Positions 50,480-58,836 of a stretch of DNA of 64,000 nucleotides are shown here, piece after piece (position 1 is the first letter of the stretch; the number at the start of each line of letters is the position of its first letter). The notes below the pieces were generated by a model, which made no database searches, was not told the origin of the DNA, and saw only the letters and a list, made by a program, of their open reading frames with translations. The position numbers and the translations under genes were made by a program. The DNA is from Glutamicibacter uratoxydans (lineage in GTDB: Bacteria; Actinomycetota; Actinomycetes; Actinomycetales; Micrococcaceae). The stretch is taken from assembly GCF_006539925.1 (NCBI RefSeq), contig NZ_BJNY01000017.1, positions 1 to 64,000 on the forward strand. Reading direction: 5' to 3'.

Positions 50480-53230
50480 CTAGCCGGCGGCGCCGGGGGC
50501 CAGCGACTTCAGCGCGGTATTGGTGAAGACCTGGTAGCCCTTGTCCTCGTGGTAGCCGTGGATCTCGCGGGTATCGAGCACATCCATGTAGTTCAGGATG
50601 TCCAAGGTGACCACCTGGCCCGGAACCAGCACCGGGAAGCCCGGCGGGTACGGGGTCACGAACACCGCGGAGACCACCCTGCCGCCGCCGATAATCCGCT
50701 CGCGGATCTGCGAGGAGGTCAGGAACTCGGAGGCCGGGTCCTGGTAGGTCAGGTAGTAGGCCTTGCGCATGTCCCCACTGCCCCCGCCGGTGGCGAATTC
50801 CTCAGCGAAATAGCTGAAGTCCGGCAGCGGAATGCGCCCGGCGCCCGGAGCCCTGACCACGCAGCTGCCCTCGATGCGGCGCTTGCGTTCCAGCTCCTCG
50901 GCGATCTTCACCAGCACCTCGATCAGGTGCGCCACCGCCGAACGGTTGGTGCCGATATTGGTCATCAGCAGCACCGAGGTGCGGCTGGTCTTGTTGACCT
51001 GGATCGAGTGCCCGTCCATCAGGTAGGTGTGCTTGAAGGTGTCCCCATCCACGCCGGTGCGGCTGATGTCCAAGGTCAGTCGCGACGGATCGAGCACCAG
51101 CTCGTCCTGCCGCCACGATTCGTCCCAGACAGCCAGTCCGTCGCGCACCGGGTTGCCCGAGGTGGTGGTCCTGAACTCCTGCGGAATCAAGTCCCCGGTA
51201 TCAAGGATCCTGAAGTACTTGTTCAGCAGCTTGTTGCGGGTCATCGCACGGGCAATCGACTGGGCGAGGTCCACTTGACGCTGCACCAGCGCGTAGCCTT
51301 CCAGCTCCGCCTGACGCCGCCCGATGTCCAGCGAGGCAAGGATCTGGTAGTTCGGCGAGGTGGAGGTGTGCGTCATGTACGCCTCGCGGAAGGCGTTGGC
51401 GTTGCGCAGCGCGTAGTCCTGGTCGAAGACGTGGATCATCGATCCCTGGCGAAGCGAGGTCAGCGTCTTGTGCGTTGACTGCGTGGAGTACACGCGCAGG
51501 CGCGTGGTGCCCGGATCCGGGAACAGTCTGGTGCGCAGCCACACCTCGTCGTTCTCCGGATTCTCCAACGTGCCGGGCGCAGGCAGGGAGGCCTTGAGCT
51601 GCTGGTAGCGCTGCACGTACTCCTCGGTGCCCAGCTCCTCTTCCATCTTCGCTGCGGCGGTCATGCCGGTGCGCTGGCGGTAGATCGGATGGAAGCCGGC
51701 AAAAGCGAACCACGCCTCGTCCCAGAGGAACACCAGATCCGGCTTGATGGTCAGGCATTCTTCCATGACCCGGCGCGGGTCGTAGATGATGCCGTCGAAG
51801 GTGCAGTTGGTCAGCGTGATCATCTTGACCTTGTGCAGCAGCCCCTCGCGGCGCAGCTGCAGCAGGCGTCCCTTAATCTCCTCCAGGGAGACCGCGCCGT
51901 ACATTGCGTGCTCGTTGAGCGGGTAGGCCTCCAGGTAGCTGACGTTCGCCCCTGCAAGCACCAGCGAATAGTGGTGGGACTTGTGGCAGTTGCGGTCCAC
52001 CAACACGATGTCCCCCGGGGCCAGGATCGACTGGTGCACGATCTTATTCGCCGTGGAGGTGCCGTTGGTGACGAAGTAAGTCCGGTGGCTCTGGAAGGCC
52101 CGGGCCGCCAGTTCGTGGGCCTTCTTGATGGAGCTCTTGGGATCCAGCAGCGAATCCAGTCCGCCTGAGGTGGCAGAGGTTTCAGCCAGCAGCAGGTTCT
52201 TGCCGTAGAAGTCCACCAAGTCCCTGGCCCATGGCGAATTCTGCACCGAGCCGGCGCGGGAAATCGGCATTGCGTGGAACACGCCGCCGGGACGCTTTGC
52301 ATACTTCTGCAGGGCGTTGAAGAACGGCGTGTGGTAGCGGTCGGTGATCTCGGCGAGGATCGACAGGTGCAGGTCCATGCGGTCGTTGCGCGAGAAGATG
52401 CGCCGGAACCGCCCGGTGATCTCATGGGCAATGGATTCCAGGGCAACGCCTGCAATCAGGTAGACAGGGATCTCCGGGCGCATATCCGAAAGGATGTGCT
52501 CCATGTCCAGCAGCCCCTGAATCTGCTGCGAGTGCCCGAAGTAGCCCTTGATCCGCCCGTCGATAAACGCCTGCAGTCCGCCACTGAGGCGGCGCCTGGT
52601 CTTCAGGTCGTAGCGGGCGCTGAGCACCACCGACTGGATGCCCGGGTTGATTACGATGGCCGCCAACGCGTCCTCGATACTCGGCACCGCGACAAAGTTG
52701 TAGTGGAACGGATCGGTGCGCTGACGCTGTTCAAGAATTTCCTCTTTGAAGCGCTCGATCTCCTCGGTTGGACCGTTGTCCACCAAAAGGATTTCCACCT
52801 GCGGAATGATCAGTCCGTTGGGCCCAGAGCTCACCCCCTCGACGAGGGTGCTCTCGTGGCTCCCGTAGTCGGAATTATCCCGGCCTTCGGGTTCGAAATA
52901 CTGGGTCTGGGTCCTGAAGGACTGGTTGGCCCGGTGCACCAGACGCATGGCGTCGTCAAAGTGCCCCTCGGTCATCAGCCGGTCCACTTCGTTGAAGAAG
53001 TGCAGGCCCGGATTCGCCCAGTACGGCTCTATGCTCGATAGCTGCGCGAGCAGCCTTCCAGCTTCTGTCTTATATTCTTCACACCGCATTTCGTCTTTGA
53101 ATTCCGATGTGATTTCGCTTAGTACATACCCCAAGTGTTCCCAAGCATCTTTGCGCTTCCTCCATGCACTTTCAGGAGTTGCGATTGCTTGGCTCTTGCC
53201 CTTGGTCAACCCGTCACTCACGGTTGCCAT
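50480..53230 (-). CDS. Orn/Lys/Arg-type PLP decarboxylase
   Basis: The 916-residue protein is a fold-type-I PLP enzyme of the biodegradative ornithine/lysine/arginine decarboxylase group but longer than the usual 700-760 residues. Residues 1-130 form a helical extension with no match I recognise. A receiver-like wing domain follows (VEILLVDNGPTEEIERFKEE). The catalytic domain has THQS-type SHK: YSTQSTHKTLTSL, with the PLP Lys near residue 585, plus FVTNGTSTANKIVHQSILAP, DRNCHKSHHYSLVLAGA and FLWDEAWFAFAGFHPIYRQR with the cofactor Asp. The C-terminal domain includes FVTPYPPGFPVLVPGQ. Start choice: ATG 53230. The substrate cannot be read. Confidence 0.9.
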   Translation of the reverse strand: MATVSDGLTKGKSQAIATPESAWRKRKDAWEHLGYVLSEITSEFKDEMRCEEYKTEAGRLLAQLSSIEPYWANPGLHFFNEVDRLMTEGHFDDAMRLVHRANQSFRTQTQYFEPEGRDNSDYGSHESTLVEGVSSGPNGLIIPQVEILLVDNGPTEEIERFKEEILEQRQRTDPFHYNFVAVPSIEDALAAIVINPGIQSVVLSARYDLKTRRRLSGGLQAFIDGRIKGYFGHSQQIQGLLDMEHILSDMRPEIPVYLIAGVALESIAHEITGRFRRIFSRNDRMDLHLSILAEITDRYHTPFFNALQKYAKRPGGVFHAMPISRAGSVQNSPWARDLVDFYGKNLLLAETSATSGGLDSLLDPKSSIKKAHELAARAFQSHRTYFVTNGTSTANKIVHQSILAPGDIVLVDRNCHKSHHYSLVLAGANVSYLEAYPLNEHAMYGAVSLEEIKGRLLQLRREGLLHKVKMITLTNCTFDGIIYDPRRVMEECLTIKPDLVFLWDEAWFAFAGFHPIYRQRTGMTAAAKMEEELGTEEYVQRYQQLKASLPAPGTLENPENDEVWLRTRLFPDPGTTRLRVYSTQSTHKTLTSLRQGSMIHVFDQDYALRNANAFREAYMTHTSTSPNYQILASLDIGRRQAELEGYALVQRQVDLAQSIARAMTRNKLLNKYFRILDTGDLIPQEFRTTTSGNPVRDGLAVWDESWRQDELVLDPSRLTLDISRTGVDGDTFKHTYLMDGHSIQVNKTSRTSVLLMTNIGTNRSAVAHLIEVLVKIAEELERKRRIEGSCVVRAPGAGRIPLPDFSYFAEEFATGGGSGDMRKAYYLTYQDPASEFLTSSQIRERIIGGGRVVSAVFVTPYPPGFPVLVPGQVVTLDILNYMDVLDTREIHGYHEDKGYQVFTNTALKSLAPGAAG

Positions 53231-53250
53231 TCTTCCTCTCACACTTGCGG

Positions 53251-53269
53251 TGTTAACTGGTTGTTAACA
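53251..53269. promoter_or_regulatory. inverted repeat upstream of the PLP decarboxylase
   Basis: TGTTAAC at 53251-53257 pairs perfectly with GTTAACA at 53263-53269 across a 5-base spacer. It ends 20 bp before the decarboxylase start. The position suits a repressor site or a leader hairpin. Confidence 0.55.
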
Positions 53270-53886
53270 TTCCGAGTCACTTCGTTGTCACTCAATAACC
53301 GAGAGACTATGCCATATTTGAAAGCGATATCAACGAAAATCGCGATGTTACAGTTAATTTCCCCGATGGCAACAAATGTTCATTTTTCGTTTGCCAATTT
53401 CATCCTCGGCTCAAAGCTTGAATGCAAATCACACGCCGCATCATTAACATTCAACGACTGCTTGACACCGCGATCATCGTATATTTTCACAGATATAACG
53501 AGCCGCTATCGCCGCCGCACAGAGTTCACCCTCTGCGCAAGTCAACAGTGACTTTGGCGTCCAACACCGCGCTCGAAATAAAATGAATGCCATTCTTTTA
53601 ATGGCGTTACTTCACGAAAATAAATGATGCCGCCTCGCCCTGTCCGGCGGATAAAACAAGAATTGAAATCCCTAAGATTTTCACCGATCAGCCACTTTTA
53701 TAATGCCGGAAGATACAGCAGAGGAACGCCGCATCGCATCAAGCTCCGCGCTGCTGGCAAATTCCCGTGGTTCCGCCCCACCACTAGCGATTGCGCAGAA
53801 GACACTGGTAATACTGTTTTCAGCAACAGCTTTCGGGCACCCTCGGCGCTGCCCTATGGCGATCAACAACAGACGGAGGGCCCGCA
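53270..53886. other. AT-rich intergenic region before the first M20 gene
   Basis: The stretch of about 620 bp has no gene I can support. TATAAT at 53698-53703 with GATTTT 17 bp upstream is a likely sigma-A-type promoter for the M20 gene. That leaves a leader of about 175 bases in front of its ATG at 53887. No known riboswitch pattern is evident in that leader. Composition changes from AT-rich (to about 53700) to GC-rich after it. Confidence 0.55.
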
Positions 53887-55107
53887 ATGAGTTCTGCTGC
53901 AGGCAAATTGACGACCGAATTGACCGAGGAACAACGGGCGGTCATGCACGAGATGTACAAGCATCTTCATGCGCACCCCGAGCTGTCGATGCAGGAGCAT
54001 CAGACCGCCTCCTACATTGCCGAACAGCTCGACGCATTGGGCATCGAGAACTTCATCTGCGCAGGCACCGGCGTGGTCGGAATCCAGCGCAACGGCGAGG
54101 GTCCGGTGGTCGGCTTCCGCGCCGACACCGACGGGCTGCCCATCCATGAAGACACCGACGCCGACTATGCGTCCACCGCGCGTGGCACCCTGGCCGACGG
54201 CAGCGATGTGCCGGTCATGCACGGCTGCGGGCACGACACCCATATCACCGCCGCGCTGACGGCAGCGGCCCGGCTGGCCGAACAGACCGATGCTTGGCAG
54301 GGCACCGTCGTCTGGATCTTCCAGCCAGGCGAAGAGACCGCAGCCGGGGCCAAGGCAATGCTTGAGGACGGATTGTGGGAGAAAGCCCCACGCCCGGACA
54401 TTATCTTGGGCCAGCACGTCTTCCCCTTTGCCGCAGGATCCATCGCGCTGACCGGCGGTCCGTCGATGACCATGGCGGACTCGCTCAAAGTGACATTGAA
54501 GGGACGGCAGGCCCACGGGTCCCAGCCGCAGGAGTCCATCGATCCCATTGTTCTGGGTTCCTACATCATCACCCGGCTGCAGACCCTGGTGTCCAGCGAA
54601 CTGAACCCGCAGCAGTCGGCGGTGATCACCTGCGGCACCTTCCATGCCGGGCTGAAGGAAAACATCATCCCGGACAAGGCCGAGTTCACGTTGAACGTGC
54701 GCACCTTCTCGGAAAAGGTGCGCACCCAAGTACTGGGCGGCATCAACCGCATCATCAACGCCGAGGCAATGGCCTCCAATGCGCCGCAGCCCCAGATTGA
54801 AATGTTCAATTCCTTCCCGAAGCTGCACAACGATCTGGAACACACGGAGATTGTGCGCAAGGTGCTCAAATCGGAGCTGGGCGACGACAAGGTGGTCCAG
54901 ATGCCTCCGGCAATGGGCTCCGAGGACTTCGGTGCGCTGGGCGACAGCATCGATGTGCCCTACGCGTATTGGTTCTTCGGAGGCTTCGTCCCCCGGGAAT
55001 CAACGCCGCCAAGCAACCATTCCCCGCACTTCCTGCCCGACTACGAGCCTGCACTGGATACCGGAGTTAGAGCTGTGCTTGCCACCTTGGGGCATTACCT
55101 GCGCTGA
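53887..55107 (+). CDS. M20 family amidohydrolase (first copy)
   Basis: The 406-residue metal hydrolase belongs to the M20D family (hippurate, N-acyl-amino-acid and IAA-amino-acid hydrolases). Metal-ligand motifs are ADTDGLPIHEDT, HGCGHDTHI and FQPGEETAAGA; the dimerisation lid lies in the middle (QAHGSQPQESIDPIVLG), followed by CGTFHAGLKENIIPDKAEF and MGSEDFGALG. It splits an amide bond of an N-acylated substrate in the cytosol. It is very close to the copy at 62000-63220. Its ribosome site is ACGGAGGG, and it converges with the Lrp gene. Confidence 0.93.
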   Translation: MSSAAGKLTTELTEEQRAVMHEMYKHLHAHPELSMQEHQTASYIAEQLDALGIENFICAGTGVVGIQRNGEGPVVGFRADTDGLPIHEDTDADYASTARGTLADGSDVPVMHGCGHDTHITAALTAAARLAEQTDAWQGTVVWIFQPGEETAAGAKAMLEDGLWEKAPRPDIILGQHVFPFAAGSIALTGGPSMTMADSLKVTLKGRQAHGSQPQESIDPIVLGSYIITRLQTLVSSELNPQQSAVITCGTFHAGLKENIIPDKAEFTLNVRTFSEKVRTQVLGGINRIINAEAMASNAPQPQIEMFNSFPKLHNDLEHTEIVRKVLKSELGDDKVVQMPPAMGSEDFGALGDSIDVPYAYWFFGGFVPRESTPPSNHSPHFLPDYEPALDTGVRAVLATLGHYLR

Positions 55108-55123
55108 GCTCGCCGTGCTGGGT

Positions 55124-56068
55124 TCAGATGGCCAGAAGCTTGCCGCCACGCTTGCGGGCCTGGACGACCAGGGAGGTCTTGACCTGCAGCATGGCGTCTC
55201 CCCAAGCGCTGTCGGAGATGAATTTATACAGCTCCGCCTGATTCGCTACAGTCACGTCGACCACCAGCTGGCAATCGCCTGCCACCGCCGCCGCATAGCG
55301 GACTTCGGGGCGCGCCGCGAGCCGCTGGCCCAAAGGTTCAATCTGGCTCGGCGTGGTGGAGACCCACAGCAGGGCTTCCACCGGAAGCCCCACCGCTGCG
55401 GGCTCGACTAGTGCCCTGATCGAAATCTGTCCGCTGTGCAGCAGCCAGTCGATGCGCCTTGCCACCGAGGTTTCGCTCATCGCCACTCGGCGCGCCACCG
55501 ATTCTATGCTTGCCCGGCCGTCCTCCTTCAGCGCGGCGATGATCTGCTCGTCTTTGCTGCTCAGATCCGGTACGGCCTTCCAGGACGTGCGGTCGGGGTC
55601 CTTGCGCAGCGCCTGTTCTTCGGCGGCGTTCAGGGAACCCAAACGCCAGCCGCGGATGGTTTTGAAGTATTTGAGTATCGGGTAGACCACCATCGCGGAG
55701 ACCCCCGGCGTAGCAGGCAGCTGCAGCGAGAGCACATCGGTGGCATCTCCGGTGTAGTGCAGTTCAACGATCAGGTCCTCCCTGCCGGTGACCTGATAGG
55801 AGAAGCTGGTGTCCTCCCGCGCCGACAGGGCTTCGCTGGCGATCCTCCCGGTCCCCGGAGCGCAGGAGCAGGCAACCAACATTGAATGCTCGCGGTGCCT
55901 GATGGCGGCGACCGTCACCAGCCCGTTCTCCAAAAGCCAAGCTCCATGGCGGGCCACCGAACGTTCGGGCATATCCAGCACCGCGGCGATCTTGCGCCAG
56001 GTGGCGCGTCCGTCCACCTGCAGCGCCGCAATGATCCGCCGCTGGGCATCGCCCAGTTCCTTCTCCAC
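55124..56068 (-). CDS. two-HTH Lrp/AsnC regulator
   Basis: The 314-residue regulator is two Lrp/AsnC units in tandem. The first HTH is ELGDAQRRIIAALQVDGRAT with MPERSVARHGAWLL; the second is DEQIIAALKEDGRASIESVA with MSETSVARRIDWLL. Each is followed by an AsnC-type ligand domain (FSYQVTGREDLIVELHYTGD; VRYAAAVAGDCQLVVDVTVA). Standard Lrp proteins have one unit of about 150 residues. Its GTG start has AAAGGAG upstream and lies 29 bp after the carboxyltransferase stop, so it is the last gene of the amidase operon and probably controls it. Confidence 0.9.
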   Translation of the reverse strand: MEKELGDAQRRIIAALQVDGRATWRKIAAVLDMPERSVARHGAWLLENGLVTVAAIRHREHSMLVACSCAPGTGRIASEALSAREDTSFSYQVTGREDLIVELHYTGDATDVLSLQLPATPGVSAMVVYPILKYFKTIRGWRLGSLNAAEEQALRKDPDRTSWKAVPDLSSKDEQIIAALKEDGRASIESVARRVAMSETSVARRIDWLLHSGQISIRALVEPAAVGLPVEALLWVSTTPSQIEPLGQRLAARPEVRYAAAVAGDCQLVVDVTVANQAELYKFISDSAWGDAMLQVKTSLVVQARKRGGKLLAI

Positions 56069-56097
56069 GTCCCGCCAGCTCCTTTGCTTTCCCTCTG

Positions 56098-57633
56098 CTA
56101 CTCCTGCGGCGCCAGACTCCGCTGCGCTGCCGCCAGGTAGCGCTCATTGCGCACAGCGCGCAGCGCGCCGCGTTCACGCTGGGCCAATTCCTGCAGCGCA
56201 CCGCCCAGCACCTGGCCGACCTCCTGCGAGAATCTCCGGGGCGCCGTGCTCACATCGTACTCTTCGGGCACGATCACCTGGACAATCCCCTCGCGCCGCA
56301 GCGAAAAGGCATCGGTAAGCTGCGCGTGCGCGAGCATCGGCGCATGCTCGGTGTCCCGATACATGATGGCGCTGGCCCCTTCGGGAGGCAGCGGGGACAG
56401 CCAGGAATTGGCGGCGGCAATTGTGATGTCCGCTGGCAGCAGCGCCAGCGCCCCGCCCCCGGTGCCCTGGCCAAGCAGCAACGAGACGCTGGGGACGTTC
56501 AGCCCCACCAGCGCATCGATACAGCGAGCAATCTGCCCGGCCATGCCGCCTTCCTCAGCCTTCTGGCTCAGTGCCGCACCCTCCGTGTCGATCACCGTCA
56601 CCAGGGCGATCCCCAGATGCTGCGCCAGCTGGGCGCCGCGCCGCGCCTCGCGCAGGAAGGCAGGGCCCATCGGCTCGGCGGTGCGCGCGTCATCTGCCCT
56701 GCTCCGGTCCTGGCCGACGATCACCGCAGGCTGTCCGGCGAAGCGGGCCAGCGCCAGGTACATCCGCGGGTCGTTCTCCCCTTCGCTGGTTCCCGAGAGC
56801 TGCAGTGCATCGCTGGCTGCATATTTGACCACGTGGCGCACCGATGGCCTGCGCGGCTTGCGCGTTGCTTCAATGGCAGCCCAGACTTCCTCTTGGCTGA
56901 GCACCCTGTCCGCCACCTGCGGATAGGAAGGCGCACTTGAATCGACTTGCCCCGGGGCAAGGATTCTCAGCGCCCGGGTGACGATCTGCGCCAGCTGCTC
57001 CAGCGGCACCACCGCGTCGATGATTCCGTGCTGCTGCAAGTTCTCCGACACCTGCACGCCAGGCGGGAAGGGTTCGTGGTAGATGGTTTCATAGACCCGA
57101 GGCCCCAAAAAGCCCAACAGCGCTCCGGGCTGGGCGATGGTGATATGCCCCAGCGAGCCCCAGGAGGCCATGACTCCGCCGGTGGTCGGGTGGCGCAGGT
57201 AGACCAGATAGGGCAGCGAAGCCTCGGTATGGGCGCGCACCGCTGCGGTGATGTGCACCATGGACACGAAGGCAGGGGTGCCCTCCTGCATGCGGGTGCC
57301 TCCGGAGGCCGGCGATGCCAGCACCGGCAGCCGCGCGGCGGTGGCGCGCTGGAAGGCGGCGATGATCCGGCCGGCCGTCGCCTTGCCGATGGAACCTGCC
57401 AGGAAATCGAATTCGGAGATCACCACCGCCACGTCTTGGCCGTTGATGCTTCCCTGCCCGGTGATCACCGCTTCGTCGCAGGCGCTGCGCGCCGCGGCGC
57501 GCTCAAGCTGCCCCCGGTACTCCTGGTCGGCAAAGCCGTAGTCCACCGGCGTATCCCAGCTGACGAAGCTGCCAGGATCCAGCACCGTCTCGATCATGGC
57601 CCGGGCGCTGATGCGTTCTGTCTGCTGGCTCAT
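56098..57633 (-). CDS. fused AccD/AccA-type acyl-CoA carboxyltransferase
   Basis: The 511-residue protein joins an AccD-like N-terminal half (FVSWDTPVDYGFADQEYRG, VVISEFDFLAGSIGKATAGR, VLASPASGGTRMQEG, GHITIAQPGALLGFLGPRVY) to an AccA-like C-terminal half (VTVIDTEGAALSQKAEEGGM, LLLGQGTGGGALALLPADI, WLSPLPPEGASAIMY). No zinc-finger Cys residues are seen at the N-terminus, unlike E. coli AccD. It could carboxylate, transcarboxylate or decarboxylate a CoA ester; no biotin carboxylase or carrier gene is in the cluster. ATGA overlap couples it to the CoA-transferase gene. The malonate-decarboxylase beta/gamma subunits have the same ancestry. Confidence 0.9.
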   Translation of the reverse strand: MSQQTERISARAMIETVLDPGSFVSWDTPVDYGFADQEYRGQLERAAARSACDEAVITGQGSINGQDVAVVISEFDFLAGSIGKATAGRIIAAFQRATAARLPVLASPASGGTRMQEGTPAFVSMVHITAAVRAHTEASLPYLVYLRHPTTGGVMASWGSLGHITIAQPGALLGFLGPRVYETIYHEPFPPGVQVSENLQQHGIIDAVVPLEQLAQIVTRALRILAPGQVDSSAPSYPQVADRVLSQEEVWAAIEATRKPRRPSVRHVVKYAASDALQLSGTSEGENDPRMYLALARFAGQPAVIVGQDRSRADDARTAEPMGPAFLREARRGAQLAQHLGIALVTVIDTEGAALSQKAEEGGMAGQIARCIDALVGLNVPSVSLLLGQGTGGGALALLPADITIAAANSWLSPLPPEGASAIMYRDTEHAPMLAHAQLTDAFSLRREGIVQVIVPEEYDVSTAPRRFSQEVGQVLGGALQELAQRERGALRAVRNERYLAAAQRSLAPQE

Positions 57634-58820
57634 GACCTGCCCGCCTCCATGGGGCTGAGCTGGCCAAGCCATGCGCGGATCTCCGCCTCGTCCTGGTTCA
57701 ACAGCGGCGGGGCAGCATGGTCGGTGCGGGTCACTTCCTGCTGCCGGTCGAAGAAGCGCAGCGGTGCTCCGGGCAGGGTGATTTCGCCGAGCAGCGGATG
57801 CCGCACCTGCATGGCCAGATGCTGGGAATGCACCTGCTCCCACTGGTACACCTCGTCCATGGTGCGCACGATGCCTGCAGGGATCCCCGCCTGGCCCAGC
57901 TGTTCCAGCAGCGCGGTGGTGGGCAGCTGGGTGAACTTCTCCTCGATGACGGCGATGAGCTCATCGCGGCGCTGCACTCGCTGTTCGTTGGTTTCATAGC
58001 CGGCGGTGGGCAGCTCGAACTTTTCAACCAGCGCCTCCCACAGCTTGGGGCTGCCGACGCTGATCTGCACGAACCCGTCGGCGCTGCGGAACAGGCCGTA
58101 GGGGGCGATGGACGGGTGGTGGTTGCCCTGGGCATGCGGGACTTCGGACGCAATGGTCTGCCGGGTGCCCTGGAAGGCGTGAACGCCGACGATCGCGGCG
58201 AGCAGCGAGGTGCGCACATGCTGTCCGCGCCCGGTGTGCCCGCGTTCCAGCAGCGCAGCCAGCACGCCGTAGGCACCGTACATTCCAGCCAGCAGGTCCC
58301 CGATGGGCACGCCCACCTTCTGGGGGTCATCTGGCCCGGACCCTGTCAGGGACATCAGGCCCGCCTCGCCCTGCAGGATCTGGTCGTAGCCGCTGCGCCA
58401 GGCTTCCGGCCCGTCGTGGCCGAAGCCAGAGATGGACAGCACCACCAGCGCCGGATTCAGCTGCTGCAGCCGTGCTTCGTCGAAGCCCAGCCGGTCAAGG
58501 ACCCCGGGGCGGAAGTTCTCCACCAGCACGTCGGCCTTTTCAAGCATGGCTGCCAGCGTGGCCGCCCCGTCCTCGCTTTTCAGGTCCAGCGCGATGGACT
58601 GCTTGTTGCGGTTGCAGGAGAGGAAGTAGGTGGACTGGCGGTCGTCCTCCGGGCCGACGAAGGGCGGCCCCCAGCCTCGGGTGTCATCTCCCCCGTTGAC
58701 GTTCTCCACCTTGATGACCCGGGCCCCGAGGTCCGCGAGCATCATGGTTGCATGCGGGCCAGCCAGGGCCCGCGAGAGGTCGATAACTGTATAGCCGGTC
58801 AATGGTCCTGCAGTGCTCAT
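57630..58820 (-). CDS. CaiB/BaiF family CoA-transferase (family III)
   Basis: The 396-residue enzyme has the family III opening GYTVIDLSRALAGPHATMML ADLGARVIKVENVNGGDDTR, the catalytic Asp in a YDQILQGEAGLMSLTGSG stretch and LLAGMYGAYGVLAALLERG. It moves CoA between a donor thioester and a carboxylic acid. Placed between an amidase and a carboxyltransferase, it would activate the acid released by the amidase. ATG at 58820; the amidase stop is 16 bp upstream, and its end overlaps the next gene. Confidence 0.93.
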   Translation of the reverse strand: MSTAGPLTGYTVIDLSRALAGPHATMMLADLGARVIKVENVNGGDDTRGWGPPFVGPEDDRQSTYFLSCNRNKQSIALDLKSEDGAATLAAMLEKADVLVENFRPGVLDRLGFDEARLQQLNPALVVLSISGFGHDGPEAWRSGYDQILQGEAGLMSLTGSGPDDPQKVGVPIGDLLAGMYGAYGVLAALLERGHTGRGQHVRTSLLAAIVGVHAFQGTRQTIASEVPHAQGNHHPSIAPYGLFRSADGFVQISVGSPKLWEALVEKFELPTAGYETNEQRVQRRDELIAVIEEKFTQLPTTALLEQLGQAGIPAGIVRTMDEVYQWEQVHSQHLAMQVRHPLLGEITLPGAPLRFFDRQQEVTRTDHAAPPLLNQDEAEIRAWLGQLSPMEAGRS

Positions 58821-58836
58821 GGGTTGTGTTTCCTTC

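Noticed and set aside
53624-53890. 88-residue open frame upstream of the first M20 gene
   Set aside because: It crosses the likely promoter box near 53698 and has no ribosome site or family similarity I can see.
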